Source of the DNA: JBMOPD01 sp049323615
GTDB lineage: Bacteria > Bacillota > Desulfotomaculia > Desulfotomaculales > Desulfocucumaceae
Length of the DNA stretch: 35,534 bases
Assembly: GCA_049323615.1 (NCBI GenBank)
Contig: JBMOPD010000070.1
Location: 1 to 35,534 of the forward strand
Reading direction: 5' to 3'
The stretch's first letter is position 1. The number at the start of each line of letters is the position of its first letter. Below the pieces are notes generated by a model. That model was given only the letters and a program-made list of their open reading frames with translations. It made no database searches and was not told the DNA's origin. The translations under genes were made by a program, and so were the position numbers. Shown here one piece after another: positions 22,458 through 28,511 of the stretch.

Positions 22458-25243
22458 TGTCCTCTCCTCGTCCTTTCAACGTGCGCTGCCGCCTGGGCTG
22501 CAGCCGCACCCGCGTGCAGTATGGAGTCGGGTATATCTTTGGCGCCGGATGCGGTCCCCGCCACGAAAACGCCGTCTATGCTTGTTTTCCCCGGGTTGAG
22601 GTCCTCGTCTGTTTCCTTTACGTAGAAGAACTCGTCCGCTTCCAATTCCTCCCCGGCAAACAGGTTCATGTATTCCGTGTTGGGCAGGAGCCCAACAGAC
22701 AGGACCACCATGTCATGTTCCGCCTGGCTCATCTTCCCGCCGTTATCGATGTCTTCGTAATGGAGGATAAGGTTCCCGTTTTCCTTTTCTTCTACCTTTG
22801 CCACCCTGCCCTTTACGAAATTGGCGCCCATTCCCTTTGCCTGCTGGTAAAATTCTTCGTATCCCTTGCTGAAAGCCCGTATGTCGATGTAATAAACAGT
22901 CACGTCGGCCAGGGGAAGCGCGCCCATGATAAGCTGGTTGTGTTTTAACGAGTACATGCAGCATACCCTGGAACACAACTGGTTGTTTACGGTCTGGTCC
23001 CTGGAGCCGGTGCAGAGGATGAACGCTATGCTTTCCGGCACCTTGCCGTCAGAAGGCCTCAGAATGGTATTGTAAGGTCTTGTGGGAGCCAGAAGCCGGT
23101 CCATTTCCATGCCGGTGATAACGTTCCTGAATTTCCTGTATCCGTACTGGGGCTTCGCGTCCGCCGGGAAAAGCTTGAAGCCGGTGGAGACAATAACCGA
23201 ACTGACTTCCGCTTCTACCGTCTCTTCTTTCATACCCATGTCAATGGCCTTTGCCGGACAGGTGGCAACACACTGCTGACACTGCGAACATACCCCGCAG
23301 TCCAGGCATCTTCCGGCGCTGTACCGCGCTTCCTCTTCAGTCAGGGGGAGTTCAACCTCCGTAAAATCAACGGGCTTTTCCTTTAAAATCTCCTTCTTTT
23401 CCAAGGGGACAAGGGTTTTGTAACTTTGCTGCCTGGCTATGACCTGTTCCTTATCCACAACCGGCAGCCTGTAATCAAACTCGGCCCCTTCCAAGGCTTC
23501 CCCTTTTAAGTAGCGGTCGATAAAGAAAGCAGCTCTTCTGCCCTGTCCCGCCGCTTTTACGATCATGGAAGGACCGGTCACCACGTCACCGCCGGCAAAC
23601 ACACCGGGTACCGGTGTGGCAAGGGTATCCGGATCCACCACCAGGCGTTCGCCGGGACCGGTTAGTTGGCCGGGGCCGCCGGTAAAGTTCAATTCAGCCC
23701 TTTGGCCGATGGAGACAATGATATTGTCTATTGCCACTTCTTCCTCTGTACCGTCGATATAGGTGGGATTAAACCGCCCGCTTTCGTCAAAAATGGACTT
23801 TACGGCTATGGTCACCAGGCCGGTTACGGATCCCTTTTTACCTATAGAGGTATGGGGACACACCTCCTGCGGAGGAATGTCCCCAATAATGGTATGGGAA
23901 CACACCTCCTGCGGAGGAATGTCCCCAATAATTGAACGCACCCCTTTGGCATGGTGAATTTGAACGCCCTCAAAGAGGGCCGCTTCCACTTCTTCCGGGG
24001 AGGCAAATAATTCGCCCTCTTTTTCCAGGCAATACACATGCACTTCCCGTGCCCCCAGCCGCAGTGCGGAACGGGCGGCATCCATGGCCACATTGCCGCC
24101 GCCAATCACTGCTACCCTTTGCCCCAGGGGTACAGCCTCGCCCAGGTTCACTTTCCTCAAAAAATCCACACCGTAAAGCACTCCGGCCAGGTCCTCGCCC
24201 GGCACGCCCAATTTGGCAGCCCCCTGGCAGCCGGCGGCGATAAAAACGGCCTCAAAGCCCCGGCTTTTTAGATCCTCGATGTTTTCAACCCTCACCCCTG
24301 TTTCGATCTCTACCCCCAGCGCCGTTACATTTTTGATATCCCTGTCCACGACATCCTTGGGGATTCTGTAGGACGGTATGCCCAGCCTGAGCATTCCGCC
24401 GGGCCGTGCCGCCGCCTCAAAAATCTTGACCTTATACCCTTTCCTGGCCAGGTGGAATGCGGCGGTAAGGCCCGCCGGACCGGAACCGACAACGGCCACC
24501 TTCCTGCCGTTCAGCTCTTCCGGGGCTTTGTACTCCGGTTCAGAGTGCCCTTGGTAATAACGGTCGGCGATAAACCGTTTAATTCTTCTGATCGAAACGG
24601 GCCCTTCCAGGCTGCCCCTGGTACATTCCCCTTCACAAAGGGCGAAGCATGCCCTCCCCAGACTGCCGACCAGAGGCGTGTCTTCGAGCACAAGGTTAAA
24701 AGCCTCATCATATTTTCCGGTTCTGGTGAGGGCGACGTAGCCGTGGGCTTTTACGCCTGCGGGGCAGGTGAATAAACATGGGGAAGAACCCTGTCTTTCA
24801 ATGACAGCCTTTTTGGGAACCGCCTGCGGAAATGCGATATGGGCGGCCCGCCTGGCCACCAAGTCGAAATTGTACTGGTCGGGAACAGCGACGTTGCAGG
24901 TCATTTCACACTGCCGGCAGCCGGTGCAAAGGGTCTGCCTCACAAAGGTCGGCTTCTTGCGGACCCGGACCTTAAACCTGCCGCCCCCGTCCCTTTCAAT
25001 CTTTTCCACCTCGGAGTAAATCATCACGTCAACATTGGGGTGATGCTGTGTAGCCGCCATCTTGGGCGTCGAAATGCAGCTGGCGCAGTCAAGGGTGGGG
25101 AACACTTTGCTCAGCAGGATCATTTTGCCCCCGACGCTGGGCTCCTTTTCCACCAGCAAAACCTTATACCCCATGTCACCAAGTTTAAGGGAGGATTCCA
25201 TCCCCCCTATGCCACTACCTACAACTAGAATATCGTAATTCAT
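22454..25243 (-). CDS. HdrA-like protein with embedded GltD-type NAD(P)H oxidoreductase domain
   Basis: This 929-residue multidomain flavoprotein opens as HdrA (ILVVGSGIGGMESSLKLGDM, then LDCASCISTPKMA and CTGCRQCEMTC near 106-116). From about 153 to 585 it carries a full GltD-type module. That module has CLFTCPAGVKAHGYV, CFALCEGECTRGSLEGPVSI, FAD-binding VAVVGSGPAGLTAAFHLARKG (near 249), NAD(P)-binding VAVIGGGNVAMDAARSAL (near 377) and VPGVFAGGDVVTGPS. A ferredoxin stretch with CLDCGVCSQCQQCVATCP follows near 650, and the HdrA second half closes the protein. The layout suggests NAD(P)H input to the Hdr complex, with two FADs. Residues about 438-465 are two 14-residue copies encoded by palindromic repeats, lying in a loop before SVTGLVTI. 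The gene starts four bases after mvhD-like ends. Confidence 0.85.
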   Translation of the reverse strand: MNYDILVVGSGIGGMESSLKLGDMGYKVLLVEKEPSVGGKMILLSKVFPTLDCASCISTPKMAATQHHPNVDVMIYSEVEKIERDGGGRFKVRVRKKPTFVRQTLCTGCRQCEMTCNVAVPDQYNFDLVARRAAHIAFPQAVPKKAVIERQGSSPCLFTCPAGVKAHGYVALTRTGKYDEAFNLVLEDTPLVGSLGRACFALCEGECTRGSLEGPVSIRRIKRFIADRYYQGHSEPEYKAPEELNGRKVAVVGSGPAGLTAAFHLARKGYKVKIFEAAARPGGMLRLGIPSYRIPKDVVDRDIKNVTALGVEIETGVRVENIEDLKSRGFEAVFIAAGCQGAAKLGVPGEDLAGVLYGVDFLRKVNLGEAVPLGQRVAVIGGGNVAMDAARSALRLGAREVHVYCLEKEGELFASPEEVEAALFEGVQIHHAKGVRSIIGDIPPQEVCSHTIIGDIPPQEVCPHTSIGKKGSVTGLVTIAVKSIFDESGRFNPTYIDGTEEEVAIDNIIVSIGQRAELNFTGGPGQLTGPGERLVVDPDTLATPVPGVFAGGDVVTGPSMIVKAAGQGRRAAFFIDRYLKGEALEGAEFDYRLPVVDKEQVIARQQSYKTLVPLEKKEILKEKPVDFTEVELPLTEEEARYSAGRCLDCGVCSQCQQCVATCPAKAIDMGMKEETVEAEVSSVIVSTGFKLFPADAKPQYGYRKFRNVITGMEMDRLLAPTRPYNTILRPSDGKVPESIAFILCTGSRDQTVNNQLCSRVCCMYSLKHNQLIMGALPLADVTVYYIDIRAFSKGYEEFYQQAKGMGANFVKGRVAKVEEKENGNLILHYEDIDNGGKMSQAEHDMVVLSVGLLPNTEYMNLFAGEELEADEFFYVKETDEDLNPGKTSIDGVFVAGTASGAKDIPDSILHAGAAAAQAAAHVERTRRGQ
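23854..23926. repeat. Two palindromic repeats inserted in frame in a CDS
   Basis: Copies at 23854-23884 and 23896-23926 are inverted in orientation relative to those at 19.9 and 20.6 kb and are 42 bases apart (14 codons). They encode IGDIPPQEVCSHTI and a near-identical second copy, keeping the reading frame of the HdrA-GltD protein open. Confidence 0.92.
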
Positions 25244-25246
25244 GCT

Positions 25247-25675
25247 CTATCCCTTCCTGGCAGGTCCAAGTTTTTTCAGCGCCTCCGAGAATTCCTTCAT
25301 GTGGTTTGTAAACGGCTCAGCGCAGACCGAGCAGATGGCCGACATTCTCACCCGCTGGGGTTCGTACCCTTTTTGACTGAGTAGTTCCTGGGCCTCCTGA
25401 GCGATATGTGACGTCCTTTCCGAACAATCCGGAAGGTAGGCGCATTCTTCCCCGTCGATGGCCAGGAATACCCCGTCAAAACCTTTTTCCACCGCGTATA
25501 AAATCCACTCGGGCTTTATACCGCTTGAGCAAGGCATACTGGTTACCACCACCGTGGGCGGGTAGTGCATGTGGGAGCTGCCGGCCAAATCGATCCCGGG
25601 GTCTGAAATGTTGTGTGTGGAAAAGACAAGGATTTTCGGTGAAAAATCCTTGTCCTCACTGGCTTGCCCGGCCAT
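25247..25675 (-). CDS. MvhD-like iron-sulfur subunit
   Basis: This 142-residue protein resembles the FrhD/MvhD delta-subunit family, which carries a 2Fe-2S cluster linking hydrogenase or other donors to HdrA. Matching blocks are DLAGSSHMHYPPTVVVTSMPCSSGIKPEWILYAVEKGFDGVFLAIDGEECAYLPDC and a C-terminal RVRMSAICSVCAEPF segment. The usual N-terminal Cys motif (FCCNWCSYAGAD) is replaced by FSTHNISDPGID, so the cluster ligands must differ: Cys in MPCSSG, EECAY, PDCSE and ICSVC remain. It is directly between tusA and the HdrA-GltD gene, with gaps of one to four bases. It probably bridges a sulfur or electron donor to the fusion protein. Confidence 0.72.
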   Translation of the reverse strand: MAGQASEDKDFSPKILVFSTHNISDPGIDLAGSSHMHYPPTVVVTSMPCSSGIKPEWILYAVEKGFDGVFLAIDGEECAYLPDCSERTSHIAQEAQELLSQKGYEPQRVRMSAICSVCAEPFTNHMKEFSEALKKLGPARKG

Positions 25676-25676
25676 G

Positions 25677-25931
25677 CTACTTCACCCTCTTGACATACAG
25701 CTTGAATGTTCCGCCATCATCTATCACACCCAGATACTCATGTCCCATCTTTTTCGCCCAGGCCGGGATATCTTTTTGGGTGCCGGAGTCGGTGGCCAGA
25801 ATCTCCATAATTTCTCCCGCTTTCACATCCACGATGGCCTTTTTGGCCGCCAGGATGGGACCGGGGCATGAAGTTCCACGCGCGTCAACAACCTTGTTAG
25901 CCTTGATGTTTTTCAGTTCATCAGCTGTCAT
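25677..25931 (-). CDS. tusA: TusA-family sulfur-carrier protein
   Basis: This 84-residue SirA/TusA-fold protein carries a persulfide on the Cys of the DARGTSCPGPILAAKKAI motif (Cys about 23, in CPGP). The second half, ILATDSGTQKDIPAWAKKMGHEYLGV, is typical. TusA proteins pass sulfane sulfur for tRNA thiolation, molybdenum cofactor synthesis or, next to Hdr and DsrE genes, energy metabolism. Here it is the first gene of the cluster, with GAGGAGGC as ribosome-binding site. It ends one base before the mvhD-like gene. A long leader with a stem-closed element lies upstream, and a CsoR/FrmR-family regulator is transcribed divergently. Confidence 0.92.
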   Translation of the reverse strand: MTADELKNIKANKVVDARGTSCPGPILAAKKAIVDVKAGEIMEILATDSGTQKDIPAWAKKMGHEYLGVIDDGGTFKLYVKRVK

Positions 25932-25986
25932 ATAATTGCCTCCTCAACGAAAAGATTTATAAAATCCCTTCCTCCGCCCTGGTAAC

Positions 25987-26096
25987 GGTGTCCTGCCGCA
26001 CCCGTACCCCCCTGAGCAGGAAGAATAAGGTACCTCCCGAGGGTTGCTGCTCTAATTGCTGGAAGCAGTTAGTTATTTAGGGCACAACAGGACACC
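25987..26096 (-). ncRNA. Putative structured leader RNA upstream of tusA
   Basis: GGTGTCCTG and CAGGACACC (9 bp, perfect) enclose 92 bases. Inside, TAACTGCT/AGCAATTA (one wobble) and GAGCAG/CTGCTC form two further helices, giving a branched fold. It ends 55 bases before the tusA start. No known riboswitch consensus was recognised. Strand is assumed from tusA; the fold exists on both strands. Confidence 0.4.
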
Positions 26097-26194
26097 TGAA
26101 TTGCTACTTATACGGGTTTGGGTATACATATATTACAAGGTAACACGTCCGGACTTGTTTTGTCAAGCCGCAGAAATCAAATACAGCCCAGCAG

Positions 26195-26222
26195 TTGACA
26201 GCCCGTCTCCATAGGCTATAAT
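26195..26222 (+). promoter_or_regulatory. Consensus sigma-A promoter of the CsoR/FrmR-family gene
   Basis: TTGACA (26195-26200) and TATAAT (26217-26222) are both perfect, with 16-base spacing, about 80 bases before the gene. Confidence 0.85.
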
Positions 26223-26240
26223 AAAAACATACCATAACCC

Positions 26241-26280
26241 GGTATTTTGTAATTCCAATCTCAACCAGGTATTTTGCAAT
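26241..26280. repeat. Direct repeat GGTATTTTG(T/C)AAT
   Basis: Two 13-base copies (26241-26253 and 26268-26280) differ at one base and are 27 bases apart. They lie in the transcribed leader between the promoter and start codon, and may be operator half-sites. Confidence 0.5.
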
Positions 26281-26302
26281 CAATTTTCACGCGGGAGTAG
26301 GT

Positions 26303-26647
26303 GTGTTTATGCAGACGAAAAAAGGCGGCGGGCCGAGACAACCCGGCGGCGGTGAAGGCGCGGGCAGCCAGATTATCGGCAAGGACCCGCAGATACAGAA
26401 CGAGCTGCTCACAAGGCTGAAAAAAATCGAGGGGCAGGTGCGCGGTGTGCAGAAAATGATCCAGGACTACCGCGACTGCGGCGACATCGTCACCCAGCTG
26501 GCGGCCATCAAGGCGGCGGTCAACCGGGTGAGCATCACCGTGCTGGCCTGCCATCTCAGCGACAAAATAAAAAGCGACCTGCACGAAAGCAAGGACGTTA
26601 AGGATTCGCTGTCCGAGTTCATGTCGGTCTTTAAAAAATTTTCCTAG
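26303..26647 (+). CDS. CsoR/RcnR/FrmR-family repressor
   Basis: This 114-residue all-helical DNA-binding repressor starts at GTG 26303 (GGGAG five bases upstream) or ATG 26309. After a Gly-rich basic tail (residues 1-25) comes the family helix LLTRLKKIEGQVRGVQKMIQ. The first ligand Cys is in YRDCGDIVTQLAAIKAAVNRV. Twenty-five residues later comes His, in LACHLSDKI. The Cys needed by copper-sensing CsoR and persulfide-sensing CstR four residues further on is Lys. The pattern Cys...His without that Cys is as in formaldehyde-sensing FrmR, but an extra Cys directly precedes the His. It is divergent from the tusA cluster and may control it; the effector is unknown. Confidence 0.82.
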   Translation: MFMQTKKGGGPRQPGGGEGAGSQIIGKDPQIQNELLTRLKKIEGQVRGVQKMIQDYRDCGDIVTQLAAIKAAVNRVSITVLACHLSDKIKSDLHESKDVKDSLSEFMSVFKKFS

Positions 26648-26714
26648 CAGCCTGACCGGGGGATTCGCCTGTCATTTGTGAAAAACCCGTTAAATTTACT
26701 TCATCTCTGCCTGG

Positions 26715-26746
26715 CCGGCCATCTTTTTTCGGAGGAGGCCGGTTTT
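26715..26746 (+). terminator. Probable intrinsic terminator
   Basis: CCGGCC (26715-26720) and GGCCGG (26737-26742) pair, followed by TTTTGATTTT. It lies 70 bases after the CsoR/FrmR-family gene and just beyond the 3' end of the convergent ExoD gene. Confidence 0.6.
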
Positions 26747-26764
26747 GATTTTAGATGATCGGCC

Positions 26765-27382
26765 TTACCAGTAATGGATAACCTGCAGGCCGGCCCCCAG
26801 CAGGGCCAGCAGCCCGAAGTAGACCGCGGTTAAAGCCACCATCAGGTACCCCGCCAGCACCAGGTACCCGTCCCGTTCCAGGCTGCCCGCGGCCAGGAAA
26901 AGGACGGCGTAGGCGGGCAGGGTGTTTGAAAAGGGCAGGGGCAGGGGGGCCGTCAGCATAACGGCGCTGATTACCAGCAGAAACCCGTTGACGCGGCCCA
27001 TGGCCTTTCCCCGGGTCAGCGCCGGGAGCCTCGGGTGGGTCCATTTTTCTATCCTGCCGAAAATAAGGGCCCCCTTTCTCAGCACCGGAAGCAGGCTTTC
27101 AGCCGCCAGCCGCCGGTCCACCAGGCGGCCGGGCAGCCAGGGGGGCCTGTCGGCAACGACCCCCAGGCCCAGCAGGGCGATGACCAGGCCGAAAGGAGTG
27201 CTGCTGCCGGGAATGGACAGGGGTATTAAAAAAGGGACCGTTAAAACCATGCACAGCATCAACAGGCCGCGCCGGCGCAGCCTCTCCATAAGTTCCCGCA
27301 GGGTCAGCCCCTCCGCGGGCAGGGAATCGGCCAGGTCGGCCAGTTCCCTGGAAAAACTCTTATTATTAAACTCTTTAGACAT
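26765..27382 (-). CDS. ExoD-family membrane protein
   Basis: This 205-residue inner-membrane protein has the ExoD pattern: N-terminal LTLRELMERLRRRGLLMLCMVLTVPFLIPLSIPG, then GLVIALLGLGVVADRPPWLP and RLPALTRGKAMGRVNGFLL. Three or four hydrophobic segments follow, in the order AVMLTAPLPLPFSNTLPAYAV, GYLVLAGYLMVALTAVYFG and the end. ExoD was named for exopolysaccharide synthesis in rhizobia, but its molecular role is unclear. Length is normal. The gene stands alone, convergent with the CsoR/FrmR-family gene. Confidence 0.82.
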   Translation of the reverse strand: MSKEFNNKSFSRELADLADSLPAEGLTLRELMERLRRRGLLMLCMVLTVPFLIPLSIPGSSTPFGLVIALLGLGVVADRPPWLPGRLVDRRLAAESLLPVLRKGALIFGRIEKWTHPRLPALTRGKAMGRVNGFLLVISAVMLTAPLPLPFSNTLPAYAVLFLAAGSLERDGYLVLAGYLMVALTAVYFGLLALLGAGLQVIHYW

Positions 27383-27613
27383 ACTCCCTCTTCAGATTAT
27401 TTCAACATGCGTTTAAGTATCTTCCCCTTTTTCGACATTGTTTCCAATAATTCCTTTTAACTTATAACACGCGGCCGATCAGGACAAAGCCGTAATTCAG
27501 GATATTGAAAGGGAGCACAGGTGTGAGATAAAATATATAAATGGATCCGGTGAACCCTGGTTGTTTATCAGTTATCTGAACAAGCAGCCGGCGAAGAAAA
27601 AAGAGAGGGCGAC

Positions 27614-28396
27614 ATGGAAAGGGACGAACTCCGCCAGCTTCTGGAGGACCTTAAAAACAACAAAATAGATATACCCGGCGCGCTGGACAAACTGAAGCTC
27701 CTGCCTTACGAGGACCTGGGGTTCGCCTTGATAGATCATCACCGCGCCCTGCGCAAGGGATTTCCGGAGGTCATCCTCTGCCAGGGCAAAACCCCGGAAC
27801 AGGTGGCCGGTATTTTCAAGAGCCTGTGTGACGGCAGGCGAAACGTCCTCGGCACCCGCGCTTCCCGGGAAGCATACGCAAGGGTGCGGGAGATATACCC
27901 GGACGCCCAGTACAGCGAACTGGCCCGCACCATCGTGGTGCGCCGGGGGGATGCGCCTCCCCCAAAGGGCAAAGTCCTCGTTATGAGCGCCGGCACCGCC
28001 GACCTGCCGGTGGCCGAGGAGGCCGCCATTACCGCCGAGGTGATGGGCAACGAGGTCAGGCGCTGCTATGACGTCGGCGTGGCCGGCCTGCACAGGCTGC
28101 TGGCCAGGCTGGAAATGATCCGGTGGGCCCACGTGATAATCGTGGTGGCCGGAATGGAGGGCGCCCTGGCCAGCGTTGTGGGCGGGCTGGCCGGCCAGCC
28201 GGTGATCGCGGTGCCTACCAGCGTGGGTTACGGCGCCAGCTTCAACGGGCTTTCCGCCCTGCTGTGCATGTTAAACAGCTGCGCCCCGGGCGTCAGCGTG
28301 GTCAATATAGACAACGGATTCGGCGCCGGGGCCATGGCCAACGCCATCACCCAAATATTGTGGAAGGAAAAGGAAAACCATGATTTCAGCCCCTGA
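27614..28396 (+). CDS. larB: LarB, nickel-pincer cofactor biosynthesis carboxylase
   Basis: This 260-residue enzyme carboxylates and hydrolyses nicotinic acid adenine dinucleotide in the first step of nickel-pincer nucleotide synthesis. The N-terminal helical part (1-70) precedes GKTPEQVAGIF, NVLGTRAS, YSELARTIVV and the PurE-like core KVLVMSAGTADLPVAEEAAITAEVMG (about 117-142). AHVIIVVAGMEGALASVVGGL and PVIAVPTSVGYGASFNGLSALL follow, then NIDNGFGAGAMA. Length is normal. LarC and LarE, and any LarA racemase, are not in the window, so the gene is detached from its usual partners. ATG follows GAGAGGGCG. Confidence 0.9.
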   Translation: MERDELRQLLEDLKNNKIDIPGALDKLKLLPYEDLGFALIDHHRALRKGFPEVILCQGKTPEQVAGIFKSLCDGRRNVLGTRASREAYARVREIYPDAQYSELARTIVVRRGDAPPPKGKVLVMSAGTADLPVAEEAAITAEVMGNEVRRCYDVGVAGLHRLLARLEMIRWAHVIIVVAGMEGALASVVGGLAGQPVIAVPTSVGYGASFNGLSALLCMLNSCAPGVSVVNIDNGFGAGAMANAITQILWKEKENHDFSP

Positions 28397-28459
28397 TGCC
28401 GCACAGATTTTTTATGACTGAATGGTGAGGGCCCGGCAAATATGTGAGATAAAATTTAA

Positions 28460-28500
28460 AACCGGGCCGTGGCCGGAGGAAGGTTCCGGCAGGCCCGGTT
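28460..28500. terminator. Intrinsic terminator between larB and the chemoreceptor gene
   Basis: Nested arms AACCGGGCC/GGCCCGGTT and GCCGGA/TCCGGC form a strong hairpin. On the minus strand it is followed by TTTAAATTTT, ending the chemoreceptor transcript. Confidence 0.8.
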
Positions 28501-28511
28501 CCCGGGTGCTT

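Larger units (their letters stand above)
25932..26302. other. Divergent regulatory region between tusA and the CsoR/FrmR-family gene
   Basis: This 371-base gap has no protein gene. It holds the tusA leader with a 110-base stem-closed element (25987-26096), a 16-base near-palindrome ACACGTCCGGACTTGT (around 26144-26159), a strong promoter facing right (26195-26222) and two direct repeats (26241-26280). A TTGACA on the minus strand (26166-26161) may be part of the tusA promoter, but no -10 at usual spacing was found. Confidence 0.6.

Noticed and set aside
25987..26096. SRP RNA, 6S RNA or tRNA-like gene
   Set aside because: The SRP tetraloop/AGCAGCC core, the 6S bubble and tRNA arms cannot be found in the stem-closed element.
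27522..28455. TGTGAGATAAAAT repeated on both sides of larB (27522-27534 and 28443-28455)
   Set aside because: An exact 13-base match, but with no further flanking similarity or evident role; likely chance.
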